In this document: in pieces, positions 9,217-18,393 of the stretch | Numbering within the stretch: the first letter of the stretch is position 1 | Layout: each line of letters opens with the position of its first letter | Source of the DNA: Pseudomonas gozinkensis | GTDB lineage: Bacteria; Pseudomonadota; Gammaproteobacteria; Pseudomonadales; Pseudomonadaceae | Direction: 5' to 3' | Assembly (NCBI RefSeq): GCF_014863585.1 | Contig: NZ_CP062253.1 | Span: forward strand, 1,514,501-1,578,500 | DNA length: 64,000 bases | Made by a program: the position numbers and the translations under genes | Notes under the pieces: model-generated | The model's database searches: none | Told to the model about the DNA's origin: nothing | The model's input: the letters and a program-made list of their open reading frames with translations, nothing else

Positions 9217-9971
9217 TACACAGCCGCCTTGAAGTGCTTGGCGTAGCGCGGGCAGAGCTCGTCGCGCTTGAGCAGGATGAACACGTCGGCGACCTGGAAG
9301 TCTTCGTCCCAGCACGGCTCGCCGCAGATCTTCGCGCCCAGACGCATGTAGGCCTTGAGCAGCGGTGGCATTTCGGCGATCACGTTTGATGGAATGTCGA
9401 GGCTCGGCAGTGGATTCTTCGGTTCGGCGCGCAGGTGTTCGGTGCACAGATAACGTTCGCGCAGACGCTGCATGATCGCGTGGGCCTGTACGCCGCCGTC
9501 CTGCATCGGGATGCTCGCGCAGCCCATCAGGTAGCTATAGCCGCCCTGATTGAGGACTTCGGCCAGTTCGCCCCAGAGCACGGCGATGGTGCCGCCGTTG
9601 CGGTAGGCCGGGTCGACGCAGGTGCGACCGATTTCCAGGATCGGGCCTTGCAGGCCGGCGAGGCCGTGCAGGCTGAATTCTTCTTCGCTGTAGAACTTGC
9701 CCAGGCTGCTGGCGGCGGTGTGATCGAGCAAACGGGTGGTCGCCACCAGGCGGCCGGTGTTCAGGTCACGCACGCCGATGTGGCTGCAGTGAACATCATA
9801 GTCATCCATGTCCAGACCCAGCTCCGCGCCGTTCAGCTTGGCGTTGAACTCGCCGCTGAACACGTTGAAGCGCAAGGCCTGGGCTTGCTGCAAGGCCTCG
9901 GCGCCGATCAGGCGTTCGGCTTGCAGGCGGCGTTCATTGCCGGTGTCGCTGATGCGGGCGATCTGAGTCAT
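9216..9971 (-). CDS. olsB: L-ornithine N(alpha)-acyltransferase OlsB
   Basis: GNAT-fold enzyme transferring a 3-hydroxyacyl group from ACP to the alpha-amino group of ornithine, the first step of ornithine lipid synthesis. It is 251 residues with the hallmark [20 protein letters not shown] near residues 113-132 and [20 protein letters not shown]. It is translationally coupled to olsA. Such pairs are often induced by phosphate limitation; I did not find a clear Pho box upstream, so this regulation is unproven here. Confidence 0.92.
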   Translation of the reverse strand: MTQIARISDTGNERRLQAERLIGAEALQQAQALRFNVFSGEFNAKLNGAELGLDMDDYDVHCSHIGVRDLNTGRLVATTRLLDHTAASSLGKFYSEEEFSLHGLAGLQGPILEIGRTCVDPAYRNGGTIAVLWGELAEVLNQGGYSYLMGCASIPMQDGGVQAHAIMQRLRERYLCTEHLRAEPKNPLPSLDIPSNVIAEMPPLLKAYMRLGAKICGEPCWDEDFQVADVFILLKRDELCPRYAKHFKAAV

Positions 9972-10124
9972 GTGAATCTCCGTACGGGCCTTGAACCCGT
10001 CATGGGTTGCAGCCGATCGACTTTCTTTATGCAGCCGTGTTGTGCAAAGTCAGGCTATGTAGCCCCGGTGTCATCGCCATGAATGTTTGGTGATGCTTAT
10101 ATGACAGCCCACGAGGAGCCTCTG

Positions 10125-11003
10125 ATGACCTGGTCGACCCTGCTTGAATGCCGCGAACGCCTGCCCGCTGTTGCCGATCTGGCGGAGGGCTTCGCCACGT
10201 TGCTGCATCAACTGGGCAGCGTGACGCCGTTCGAACTGGCGGTGGCGGGAGGGCGGCGGATGGCGACGCCGGGGCTGGCGTTTCTGGTGGGTTATCAGGC
10301 GGCGCTGCGCATGCTCTGGCCGAGCGCGCCGCCGAGCCTCGGCGCGTTGTGTGCGACCGAGCAGCGCAGCCTGCGCCCGGCGGACATGCAGACCCGGCTC
10401 ACGGATCTGCGCCTCACCGGACAAAAGGATTTCGTCACCGCCGGCGATGCGGCGGACTGGCTGCTGATCGCCGCGCGCAGTGAACAACCCGGCGAATCAC
10501 CGCGCCTGAGTCTGGCGGTGGTGTATCCCGGCGAGACCGGCGTGCGGGTGGAAAAACTCCCGGCGCTGCCGTTGATGCCGGACATCAGCCATGGCCGGCT
10601 GCATCTCGACGATGCGTTGTGTGAATTGCTCGCCGGGGACGGTTGGGATGCTTACGTCAAACCGTTCCGCACCCTTGAAGATGTCTATGTGCTCAGCGCA
10701 ATGACGGCGTGGCTGTACGGCGTCAGTCAGGACAGCGGCTGGCCGCAGCCGCTGCAATTGCGCTTGCTGGCGCTGTTGGCCGGTTGCGCGGAAGTCAGTC
10801 GCCAGCCGCCGAACAATCCGGCCGGGCATGTGTTGCTCGGCGGATTGTTTGCGCAGTTCGACGGGCTTAAAGCCGAAGTTGATCAGGCGCTGCGCGACAG
10901 CAATCCTGAGTGGGCGGCGATGTGGCAGCGCGATCAATCGGTCATGCAACTGGCCGCAGGTGCGCGGGCCAAGCGTCTGGCCAAGGCCTTAGCGGTGAAT
11001 TGA
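10125..11003 (+). CDS. Acyl-CoA dehydrogenase-like protein of unknown substrate
   Basis: 292 residues when started at the ATG at 10125, chosen because GAGGAG lies 6 nt upstream; two upstream in-frame ATGs (10083, 10101) lack a site. The part around LRLTGQKDFVTAGDAADWLLIAA resembles the middle beta domain of acyl-CoA dehydrogenases (G-x-K-x-F-V-T-G type). The protein is shorter than a full dehydrogenase (about 380), lacks an obvious N-terminal helical domain of normal size, and I see no clear catalytic Glu. It may be a degenerate, non-catalytic family member. It is monocistronic and flanked by REP elements. Confidence 0.7.
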   Translation: MTWSTLLECRERLPAVADLAEGFATLLHQLGSVTPFELAVAGGRRMATPGLAFLVGYQAALRMLWPSAPPSLGALCATEQRSLRPADMQTRLTDLRLTGQKDFVTAGDAADWLLIAARSEQPGESPRLSLAVVYPGETGVRVEKLPALPLMPDISHGRLHLDDALCELLAGDGWDAYVKPFRTLEDVYVLSAMTAWLYGVSQDSGWPQPLQLRLLALLAGCAEVSRQPPNNPAGHVLLGGLFAQFDGLKAEVDQALRDSNPEWAAMWQRDQSVMQLAAGARAKRLAKALAVN

Positions 11004-11009
11004 CCGGCC

Positions 11010-11107
11010 CCATCGCGGGCAAGCCCGCTCCCACAGGGTTAGAGGATTGCCACAAGTTGTCAACATGCCACGGATCCTGTGGGAGCTGGCTTGCCAGCGA
11101 TGGCGGT
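11010..11107. repeat. REP doublet after the acyl-CoA dehydrogenase-like gene
   Basis: The left unit CATCGCGGGCAAGCCCGCTC and the opposing right unit GTGGGAGCTGGCTTGCCAGC are separated by about 40 bp. The arrangement is inside-out relative to the doublet at 8303-8398, so the GTGGGAG ends face each other. Confidence 0.88.
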
Positions 11108-11183
11108 CTATTGGGCAGCCGAAATCTCAAATTTGTCATCAATCCTGACTACCCTCAGCAGGTTCATCCCCAGAGCCCTCACC

Positions 11184-12263
11184 ATGTTCAAAGGCCTGTC
11201 CCTGTTTCTGCTGCTGATCAGCTTCACGGTTCAGGCCGAACAATGGCCGGGCGAGCAATGGCCGACCGGCCCGAAAATTACCGCTCCCGCCGTCGAAGCT
11301 TTGGAGACCTACGCCTTCCCGACCCGCGATGACAGCACCCGCAAAGGCATTCGCACCGACGCCTTGCTGGTGATCCGCGACGGCCAGGTCATCTACGAAC
11401 GCTACGCCGCCGCGACCACCGCCGACACTCCGCACCTGACCTGGTCGATCAGCAAAAGCCTGATGGCCACGGTGTTCGGCGTGGCGTACGGCGAAGGCTT
11501 GTTCAAGCTCGATGACCCGGCCGCGCAATATTACCCGGCGCTGGAAAAACACCCGGCCATCACGATCAAGGATCTGCTGCACTGGGCGTCGGGCATCGAC
11601 TGGCAGGAAGACTACGAATACGCCCCGTTGAAATCCTCGGTGGTGGCGATGCTCTACACCCGTGGTCACCGCGACATGGCCGCCTTCACCGCCGACCACG
11701 ACAGTTACGCGCCAGCAGGCCAGGCGTTCCGCTACTCCAGCGGCGACAGCAATCTGTTGTCCGCGGCACTGAAAACCATCGTCGGCCCGCAACGTTATCC
11801 GGACTATCCGTGGACAGCGCTTTTCGATCCCCTGGGCATCCGCCATGCCACGTGGGAAACCGACGCCACGGGCACCTTCGTCGCCTCCTCCTACGCTTAT
11901 ATGACCGCCCGGGACCTGGCGCGAATCGGTCTGTTGATGGAACGGGACGGACGCTGGAACGACCGGCAGTTGCTGCCCAAAGATTGGGTCGCCTTCAATC
12001 GCCAACCCTTCGCCGGCTACAAGGCTAATCAGGACGAAGCCGTGCCCGGTGCCCAGTGGTGGCTCAATCGCCCGGCAGATGGCGCGCCTTCGCCGTGGCC
12101 CGACGCACCGCCCGACACCTTCGCCGCCCTCGGCCACTGGGGCCAGGCGCTGTACGTAATCCCGAGCGAAAAACTGGTGATCGTCCGCTACGCCGATGAC
12201 CGCGACGGCAGCTATCGCCACAACGAATTGCTCAAGCGCGTGCTGGGGGCGTTGCGGCCATGA
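11184..12263 (+). CDS. Exported beta-lactamase-fold serine hydrolase (class C-like)
   Basis: Secreted or periplasmic serine hydrolase of the beta-lactamase/esterase/6-aminohexanoate-oligomer hydrolase superfamily. The ATG at 11184 gives a 359-residue protein with a signal peptide (MFKGLSLFLLLISFTVQAE, cleavage near residue 18). The SxxK nucleophile motif is SISK in HLTWSISKSLMATVFGVAYG, and YSSGDSN provides the Tyr of the YxS/N motif. The third motif is uncertain (GHWGQALYVIP may supply HxG). Upstream in-frame residues are encoded by a REP element and were excluded. It overlaps the next small gene by 4 nt. The substrate is unknown. Confidence 0.85.
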   Translation: MFKGLSLFLLLISFTVQAEQWPGEQWPTGPKITAPAVEALETYAFPTRDDSTRKGIRTDALLVIRDGQVIYERYAAATTADTPHLTWSISKSLMATVFGVAYGEGLFKLDDPAAQYYPALEKHPAITIKDLLHWASGIDWQEDYEYAPLKSSVVAMLYTRGHRDMAAFTADHDSYAPAGQAFRYSSGDSNLLSAALKTIVGPQRYPDYPWTALFDPLGIRHATWETDATGTFVASSYAYMTARDLARIGLLMERDGRWNDRQLLPKDWVAFNRQPFAGYKANQDEAVPGAQWWLNRPADGAPSPWPDAPPDTFAALGHWGQALYVIPSEKLVIVRYADDRDGSYRHNELLKRVLGALRP

Positions 12264-12562
12264 AACTGTTCAGACGAATCCTGCTGGTGCTGTTGGTCGT
12301 GCTGCTGGGCTGGGGCTGGCACGAACGCGAAAACCTGTGGGCCTTCCCGGACATCATCAGCGCCTACACCGCCAAGGAATATTGTTCGTGCCGCTATGTG
12401 ATGAACAACGACGCCGAGTATTGCAGGGGCTACGTGAAGCAGTGGTTGCCCAGCGAACTGACCGATGACCGCACGCAAAAAATCGTCACCGCCAGCGGCC
12501 TGGGGCGCAGCAACAGCGCCCGGTGGCAAGGCGAACGCCAGGGCTGTCGCCTCAATCCATGA
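12260..12562 (+). CDS. Small membrane-anchored protein, co-translated with the serine hydrolase
   Basis: 100 residues with one N-terminal transmembrane segment or uncleaved signal (LLVLLVVLLGWGW) and a small domain with four Cys (YCSCRYVMNNDAEYCRGYV and a later GC) that could form two disulfides in the periplasm. The ATGA overlap with the hydrolase stop indicates translational coupling and suggests a joint role. Homologues in Pseudomonas are, as far as I recall, often labelled 'amidase', but nothing in this sequence resembles an amidase, so I leave the function unknown. Confidence 0.8.
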   Translation: MKLFRRILLVLLVVLLGWGWHERENLWAFPDIISAYTAKEYCSCRYVMNNDAEYCRGYVKQWLPSELTDDRTQKIVTASGLGRSNSARWQGERQGCRLNP

Positions 12563-12593
12563 TTCAGACCCGTTTTGCAAACCACTGAAAAAC

Positions 12594-12688
12594 TCTGTGG
12601 GAGCGGGCTTGCCCGCGATGGCGGTGTATCAGGCGCCGAAAATGTCACTTCTGCCGGCGCAGTCGCTGGCAAGCCAGCTCCCACAGGA
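12594..12688. repeat. REP doublet upstream of the amidohydrolase operon
   Basis: The left unit is TGTGGGAGCGGGCTTGCCCG and the right unit is CTGGCAAGCCAGCTCCCACA, about 50 bp apart and convergent. The two units belong to different stem variants (GCGGGCTTGCCCGC versus CTGGCTTGCCAG). Confidence 0.9.
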
Positions 12689-12730
12689 TGGGTGTTGATC
12701 TCAAGAACTTCGCCTGACCCTAAAGCTTGC

Positions 12731-12749
12731 GGTTCCACCCTGTGGAACC
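12731..12749. promoter_or_regulatory. Perfect 8-3-8 palindrome, candidate IclR-type operator
   Basis: GGTTCCAC-CCT-GTGGAACC, a perfect inverted repeat 122 bp upstream of the first gene of an operon that ends with an IclR-family regulator. The sequence resembles operators known for IclR-family proteins (GGTTCC- or TGGAA-type palindromes). The link to the downstream regulator is inference from position and symmetry. Confidence 0.55.
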
Positions 12750-12870
12750 ACATTCGATTGTCCTCTCGCGTGTCTCGCGGTTATCTGGCGGTGAGCACGA
12801 CCTGCCGTTCACGTGTCGTGAAACAACACCGAACAACAAGACCGGGAACACCCGCGCGAGGAGAACCGTC

Positions 12871-14046
12871 ATGCCCCGACATCAGCACATTCTGGCCTGG
12901 CTCAACGATGTGGCCGCCGACCTGCACGCCACCCGCCAGGACATTCACGCTCACCCTGAACTCGGTTTCGAGGAAAGCCGCACCTCGGCGCTGGTCGCCA
13001 GGTCACTCGAAGCGTGGGGCTATGAAGTCCACACCGGCGTCGGCAAGACCGGCGTGGTCGGCGTACTGCGCAACGGCAGCAGCACACGCAGACTCGGGCT
13101 GCGCGCCGACATGGATGCACTGCCGATCATCGAGAACACCGGCGTCGCCTACAGCAGCCGCCATCAGGGCTGCATGCACGCCTGCGGTCATGACGGGCAC
13201 ACCGCGATGCTGCTCGGTGCGGCGCGTTATCTGGCCGCGACCCGCCAGTTCGACGGCACGCTGACGCTGATTTTCCAGCCCGCCGAAGAGGGGCAGGGCG
13301 GGGCTGAAGCGATGCTTGCCGACGGCCTGCTCGAACGCTTCCCGTGCGATGCGCTGTTCGGCATGCACAACATGCCGGGCCTGCCGGCGGGGCATCTTGG
13401 GTTTCGCGAAGGGCCGATGATGGCCTCGCAGGATCTGCTCACGGTGACCATCGAAGGCGTCGGCGGCCACGGCTCGATGCCGCATCTGGCGGTGGATCCG
13501 CTGGTCGCTGCTGCCAGTGTGGTGATGGCTTTGCAAACCGTGGTCGCGCGCAACATCGATGCGCAGCAGGCGGCGGTGGTGACGGTCGGCGCGTTGCAGG
13601 CCGGCGAGGCGGCCAACGTGATTCCGCAACAGGCGATCCTGCGCCTGAGCCTGCGTGCGCTGAATGCCGAGGTTCGCGAACAGACCCTGAACCGCGTGCG
13701 CTCGATCATCGAAGCCCAGGCCGAAAGCTTCGGCTGCACCTCAACCATCGAACACCGCCCGGCCTACCCGGTACTGGTCAACCACGCCGCCGAAACCGAG
13801 TTCGCCCGTCAGGTCGGCGTCGAACTGGTCGGTGCCGACGCCGTGGATGGCAACACACCGAAACTGATGGGCAGCGAAGACTTCGCCTGGATGCTCCAGC
13901 GCTGCCCCGGCGCCTACCTGTTCATCGGCAACGGCGTGACGCGGCCGATGGTGCATAACCCGGCCTACGACTTCAACGACGACATTCTGCTGACCGGCGC
14001 GGCGTATTGGGGCGCGCTCACCGAGAGCTGGCTCAAGCCGGCCTGA
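12871..14046 (+). CDS. M20 family amidohydrolase (hippurate hydrolase-like)
   Basis: Cytoplasmic metal-dependent hydrolase of N-acyl amino acids or similar amides. The start at 12871 has GAGGAG 7 nt upstream. The 391-residue protein shows the family motifs HAHPELGFEE, LRADMDALPI (metal Asp), MHACGHDGHTAMLLGAA (metal Cys/His cluster), FQPAEEGQGGA (catalytic Glu pair), the dimerisation-domain segment GGHGSMPHLAVDP and a C-terminal MGSEDFAWML. It is the first gene of a four-gene set with a transporter, an amidase and an IclR regulator, pointing to catabolism of an N-acylated amino acid, amide or peptide-like nutrient whose identity I cannot read. Confidence 0.88.
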   Translation: MPRHQHILAWLNDVAADLHATRQDIHAHPELGFEESRTSALVARSLEAWGYEVHTGVGKTGVVGVLRNGSSTRRLGLRADMDALPIIENTGVAYSSRHQGCMHACGHDGHTAMLLGAARYLAATRQFDGTLTLIFQPAEEGQGGAEAMLADGLLERFPCDALFGMHNMPGLPAGHLGFREGPMMASQDLLTVTIEGVGGHGSMPHLAVDPLVAAASVVMALQTVVARNIDAQQAAVVTVGALQAGEAANVIPQQAILRLSLRALNAEVREQTLNRVRSIIEAQAESFGCTSTIEHRPAYPVLVNHAAETEFARQVGVELVGADAVDGNTPKLMGSEDFAWMLQRCPGAYLFIGNGVTRPMVHNPAYDFNDDILLTGAAYWGALTESWLKPA

Positions 14047-14125
14047 TTTCTTCACTTTTTGCTGCCGCTGGAACGCAGGTGCGCACGCGCCTGCGTGGTC
14101 TACCAACAGCTTCTGGAGAATCCCC

Positions 14126-15436
14126 ATGCAGACTTCCAACGCAGGCGTTTCGCGCACCCGGCAAGTGGTCGCCGCTGTCATCGGCAACGCCCTGGAATGG
14201 TACGACTTCATCGTTTACGGCTTTCTGGCGAGCATCATCGCCCGGCAATTTTTCCCGTCCGACGACGACTACGCCTCGCTGCTGATGGCGCTGGCGACCT
14301 TCGGCGTCGGCTTTTTCATGCGCCCGGTGGGCGGCATCCTGCTCGGCATCTACTCCGACCGCAAAGGTCGTAAAGCCGCGATGCAGATGATCATCCGCCT
14401 GATGACCGTGTCCATCGCCCTGATCGCGTTCGCGCCGAACTACGCCGCCATCGGCATGGGCGCGCCGCTGCTGATTGTGGTGGCGCGGATGCTTCAGGGC
14501 TTTGCCACGGGCGGTGAATATGCGAGCGCCACGGCGTTTCTGGTGGAGAGCGCGCCGGCCCATCGCAAGGGTTTGTACGGTTCGTGGCAACTGGTCGGGC
14601 AATGCCTGGCGGTGTTCAGCGGCGCAGCGATGGTAGCGCTGGTCACGCACCTGTTTTCTCCCGAAGCGCTGGACAGTTGGGGCTGGCGGATTCCGTTCGT
14701 GCTCGGCCTGTTGATCGGCCCGGTGGGGTTGTGGATCCGCAAGCACATGGAAGAGCCGGAGGAATTTCTCGAAGCGCGCAAGAAAGCCAAAGGCGCCGCG
14801 CCGGGCCTGTGGCAGGTACTGCGTGAACATCGCCGCAGTCTGCTGGTGTCGATGGGCCTGGCCTGCGGGGCGACAGTGTCGTTCTACGTGGTGCTGGTGA
14901 ACATGCCGACCTTCGCCCACAAGAACCTTGGCCTGCCGCTGGATCAGGTGTTGCTGGTGCAGATGCTTGCGGTGGGGCTGATGACCGTGGTGATTCCGTT
15001 CTCCGGCGCACTGTCGGATCGCCTCGGCCGGCGGCCGGTGCTGATGGCCTTCACCCTGGCGTTTTTCGTCATGGTCTATCCGCTGTATGTGTGGGTCGCG
15101 GCGGCGCCGTCGATCGAGCGCCTGCTGGTGATGCAACTGCTGCTGTGCACGGCGATTGGCGGGTTCTTCGGCCCGGCCCCGACGGCTCTGGCTGAGCAGT
15201 TCCCGATAGAAGTGCGCTCCACCGGCGTGTCGGTGGCCTACAACGTGGCGGTGATGGTGTTCGGTGGTTTTGCGCCGCTGATCGTCACCTGGCTGAGTAA
15301 AGTTCTGAACACCCCGGTGGCGCCGTCGTTCTATGTCTTGTTCGCTTGCCTGCTGACCCTGCTCGGTACTTACTGTTTGCAGGAGGCACCACGCGCAAAG
15401 AAATCCGTTGCGCTCAACCTGGGAGTGAAACCGTGA
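14126..15436 (+). CDS. MHS-family proton symporter (MFS)
   Basis: 12-TM metabolite:H+ symporter, 436 residues. The family signature GNALEWYDFIVYGFLASIIA opens TM1, DRKGRKAAM is the loop 2-3 motif, and the region after TM4 has GFATGGEYASATAFLVE, typical of the MHS group (citrate, alpha-ketoglutarate, proline betaine and shikimate carriers). It starts at 14126 behind GGAG. The stop overlaps the next gene (GTGA), so it is tightly coupled to the amidase. It probably imports the compound hydrolysed by the neighbouring enzymes. Confidence 0.88.
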   Translation: MQTSNAGVSRTRQVVAAVIGNALEWYDFIVYGFLASIIARQFFPSDDDYASLLMALATFGVGFFMRPVGGILLGIYSDRKGRKAAMQMIIRLMTVSIALIAFAPNYAAIGMGAPLLIVVARMLQGFATGGEYASATAFLVESAPAHRKGLYGSWQLVGQCLAVFSGAAMVALVTHLFSPEALDSWGWRIPFVLGLLIGPVGLWIRKHMEEPEEFLEARKKAKGAAPGLWQVLREHRRSLLVSMGLACGATVSFYVVLVNMPTFAHKNLGLPLDQVLLVQMLAVGLMTVVIPFSGALSDRLGRRPVLMAFTLAFFVMVYPLYVWVAAAPSIERLLVMQLLLCTAIGGFFGPAPTALAEQFPIEVRSTGVSVAYNVAVMVFGGFAPLIVTWLSKVLNTPVAPSFYVLFACLLTLLGTYCLQEAPRAKKSVALNLGVKP

Positions 15437-16890
15437 GTCCGTTAGCCATTGATCCGATTGTCACCCTCGATGCCGATGCGCTGTCCCGGGCGATCCACGC
15501 TCGCAAGGTTTCGTGCCGCGAGGTGATGCAGGCGTACCTGACGCACATCGATCGCTTCAATCCGGCGGTCAACGCGCTGGTCTCGCTGCGCCCTCAGGAC
15601 GTGCTGTTGCGCGAGGCCGATGAGTGTGACCGGCAACTGGATCGCGGCGAGTCCCGGGGCTGGATGCACGGCATGCCCCAGGCGATCAAGGACCTGGCGG
15701 CCACTGCCGGGTTGCGTACGACCCTCGGCTCGCCGCTGTTCGCCGAGCAAGTGCCGCCGCACGATGCGATCAGCGTGGCGCGGGTGCGCGACTGCGGCGC
15801 GATCATCATCGGCAAGAGCAACGTCCCGGAATTCGGCCTCGGCTCGCAGACCTACAACAGCGTGTTCGGCACCACCACCAACGCCTACGATCCGAGCCTG
15901 ATTGCCGGCGGCAGCAGTGGCGGGGCGGCGGTTGCACTGGCCCTGCGCCTGCTGCCGGTGGCCGACGGCAGCGACATGATGGGCTCGCTGCGCAACCCGG
16001 CGGCGTTCAACAACGTGTTCGGCTTTCGCCCGTCCCAGGGCCGCGTGCCTCACGGGCCGATGCCGGAAGTGTTCGTCCAGCAACTGGCCACCGAAGGGCC
16101 GATGGGCCGCACGGTCACCGACGTCGCGCGATTGCTCTCGACCCAGGCCGGTTACGATCCGCGCGTGCCGCTGTCGCTGGCTGATGAGCCACGGGATTTC
16201 GGGCTGGATCTGCAACAGGATTGCAGCGGTCTGCGCCTCGGCTGGCTCGGCGATTACAACGGCTATCTGCCGATGGACGACGGCGTGTTGAGCCTGTGCG
16301 AATCGGCGCTGGCGGATTTCAGTGCGCTGGGCTGTCAGGTCGAGGCCTGTCAGCCGGACTTTTCCATGGAACGCCTGTGGCAGACCTGGCTCACGCACCG
16401 GCATTTCCTCATTCAGGGCAGCCTCGGCGCGGCGTATGCCGACCCGGAGAAACGGGCGCTGCTCAAACCTGAAGCACAGTGGGAAATCGAGGGCGGTCTG
16501 CGTCTGACCGCTGCCGAGGTCTATCAGGCATCGGTGGCGCGCAGCGAGTGGTATCGCGCGTTGAGCGAGTTGTTCGAGCGTTACGATTTCCTGCTGTTGC
16601 CCACCGCCCAGGTGTTCCCTTTTGATGCACAGCAACCGTGGCCGCGAGTCGTCGGCGGGCAGACCATGGACACCTATCACCGCTGGATGGAAGTGGTGAT
16701 CGGCCCGACCCTGGCGGGGCTGCCGAGCATCAGCGTGCCGGTGGGTTTCAACCCGGCCGGGTTGCCGATGGGCCTGCAAATCATCGGCCCGGCCCAGGCG
16801 GATCGGGCGGTGCTGCAACTGGCCTATGCCCATGAACAACTGACCCGCTGGGTCGAACGGCGACCGCCGGCATGTCTGCAATCGGCCTGA
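15433..16890 (+). CDS. Amidase-signature hydrolase
   Basis: Amidase-signature enzyme hydrolysing a carboxamide. The GTG at 15433 is chosen: it overlaps the transporter stop and follows GGGAG, giving 485 residues. The Ser-cisSer-Lys triad is visible as Lys86 (QAIKDLAA), Ser161 (AGGSSGGAA) and Ser185 (DMMGSLRNPA), with the normal 24-residue spacing of the serines. The second position of the classic GGSIR loop is altered to MGSLR, as in a subset of amidases. With an M20 amidohydrolase and an MHS carrier in the same operon, a two-step amide degradation is likely. Confidence 0.88.
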   Translation: MSPLAIDPIVTLDADALSRAIHARKVSCREVMQAYLTHIDRFNPAVNALVSLRPQDVLLREADECDRQLDRGESRGWMHGMPQAIKDLAATAGLRTTLGSPLFAEQVPPHDAISVARVRDCGAIIIGKSNVPEFGLGSQTYNSVFGTTTNAYDPSLIAGGSSGGAAVALALRLLPVADGSDMMGSLRNPAAFNNVFGFRPSQGRVPHGPMPEVFVQQLATEGPMGRTVTDVARLLSTQAGYDPRVPLSLADEPRDFGLDLQQDCSGLRLGWLGDYNGYLPMDDGVLSLCESALADFSALGCQVEACQPDFSMERLWQTWLTHRHFLIQGSLGAAYADPEKRALLKPEAQWEIEGGLRLTAAEVYQASVARSEWYRALSELFERYDFLLLPTAQVFPFDAQQPWPRVVGGQTMDTYHRWMEVVIGPTLAGLPSISVPVGFNPAGLPMGLQIIGPAQADRAVLQLAYAHEQLTRWVERRPPACLQSA

Positions 16891-16949
16891 ACGGCCCGCA
16901 TCTTGCTGCACGAAGTGATCTTTCATCCGCATCCATGGAGGTCGAACAC

Positions 16950-17720
16950 ATGGGCAGCAAGGCAGACACCGGCAGCGTGCGCTCGGTCGAACGGGCGCTG
17001 GCCATCGTTGAATTGCTCGGCGAGCATCAGGCGTTGGGGCTGGAAGAATTGCACTACCTGACGACCCTGCCCAAGGCCACGGTGTCGCGGATGCTCGCGA
17101 CCTTGCAGGAGCAGGGCTGGATCTATCGCGGCCTCAGCGACCGCCGCTACCGGTTGTGCGCCAAACGGCTGTTCGGTGATCGTCAGCAACGCTTCAAGCG
17201 TCATCTGGTAGAAAGCGCCGCGCCGATGCTGCTGGAACTCAGCGAGCGCACCGGGTTGGTAGCGGATCTGTCGTGCTTCGACGGCGAACGGGTCGAAGTG
17301 ATGGAAAGCGCGATCCCGCAGGTGTTGCGCAAACGCTATCCGAACAACTGTCAGATCGTCGGCCATCACGCCAGCCTGTTTCATTCGGCGATGGGCCGCG
17401 CGTGCCTCGGCGAACTCGACAGCCAGGACGTAAAGCGTCTGGCCGAGCGCGAACAGTTGGCCGATGACGGTGTATTGCAGGCCACCGAGCAAGCCTTGCA
17501 TCAGGGCTTCGGCCAGCGCACCGAAGGCTATTGGGAATACCCGGTGCGCCTGCCGTTCCTGATCCGGGCGGTGGCGTTGCCGATTCGTGCGCAAGGGCGG
17601 CTGGTCGGTAGCATGGCGCTGCACTGGCCGATGGATCAGGCGCCGGTGGAGCGGGTGCTGAGCCTGCACCTCAACAGCCTCGCGTCGACCATCGGCGAGG
17701 TGCAGCAGGCACTGGCCTGA
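16950..17720 (+). CDS. IclR-family transcriptional regulator of the amide operon
   Basis: 257 residues with an N-terminal winged helix (about residues 9-65; SVERALAIVELLGEHQALGL and LPKATVSRMLATLQEQGWI) and a C-terminal GAF-like effector domain (about 80-255; HHASLFHSAMGRACLGEL). The ATG at 16950 follows GGAGG at 8 nt; a longer frame overlaps the amidase end by 19 bp and lacks a site. It is placed last in the operon, 59 bp after the amidase. It probably controls the operon through the palindrome at 12731-12749. Confidence 0.88.
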   Translation: MGSKADTGSVRSVERALAIVELLGEHQALGLEELHYLTTLPKATVSRMLATLQEQGWIYRGLSDRRYRLCAKRLFGDRQQRFKRHLVESAAPMLLELSERTGLVADLSCFDGERVEVMESAIPQVLRKRYPNNCQIVGHHASLFHSAMGRACLGELDSQDVKRLAEREQLADDGVLQATEQALHQGFGQRTEGYWEYPVRLPFLIRAVALPIRAQGRLVGSMALHWPMDQAPVERVLSLHLNSLASTIGEVQQALA

Positions 17721-17801
17721 GCGTTTGCAGAGACTGACAGTTTGCAATAACGCCACGGCCAGTTAAGGTTCGTGCAGGTTTATCGGCCCCACGAGTCTTC
17801 A

Positions 17802-18392
17802 ATGTTCAACCGTTCTCTGTGCAACGCCTTCGCCGGCCTGCTGCTGGGCGCCGCTGCGCTGCCGGCCCAGGCCAACTGGTATCTGGACGGCGAGTCGTCG
17901 CGGCTGTCGTTCGTCAGCACGAAAAACGCCAACGTGTCCGAAGTGCAGCGCTTTCTGGTGCTGCACGGCAAGGTCGATCCCGATGGCCGCGCCGAGGTCG
18001 AAGTGGAGCTGGACTCGATCAACAGCGGCATCCCGCTGCGTGACGAGCGCATGCGCAAGGAGCTGTTCCAGATCGAGCGATTCCCCGAGGCGACCATCAC
18101 TACCCAGATCGACCTGCGCCCGATCAACGATCTGGCCCCCGGCGCGCAGCTTGAATTGCGCCTGCCGCTGACCGTCAACCTGCACGGCAAACAACACGAA
18201 TACCCCGCCGAACTGCTCGCCACGCGTCTGGACGACCGGCGCTTTCAAGTGGTGACGCTGGAGCCGCTGGTGATCAGCGCCGAGGATTTCGATCTGCTGC
18301 CGGGCCTGGAAAGCCTGCGCAACATGGCTGGCCTGTCGGCCATCAGTCTGTCGGTGCCGGTGGGTGCGGTACTGATCTTCACGGCGCGCTGA
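17802..18392 (+). CDS. Periplasmic YceI-like lipocalin-fold protein
   Basis: 196-residue exported protein of the YceI family, which binds polyisoprenoid or other lipids. The signal peptide is MFNRSLCNAFAGLLLGAAALPAQA. The mature part follows the YceI pattern: YLDGESSRLSFVSTKNANVSE, VELDSINSGIPLRDERMRKE and FPEATITTQ. It ends 1 nt before a phospholipase D gene, so the pair is probably one transcript and may have a joint role in envelope lipids. Substrate unknown. Confidence 0.85.
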   Translation: MFNRSLCNAFAGLLLGAAALPAQANWYLDGESSRLSFVSTKNANVSEVQRFLVLHGKVDPDGRAEVEVELDSINSGIPLRDERMRKELFQIERFPEATITTQIDLRPINDLAPGAQLELRLPLTVNLHGKQHEYPAELLATRLDDRRFQVVTLEPLVISAEDFDLLPGLESLRNMAGLSAISLSVPVGAVLIFTAR

Positions 18393-18393
18393 C

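Noticed and set aside
11079..11183. N-terminal extension of the serine hydrolase
   Set aside because: The added residues are encoded partly by a REP unit and precede a typical signal peptide start at 11184.
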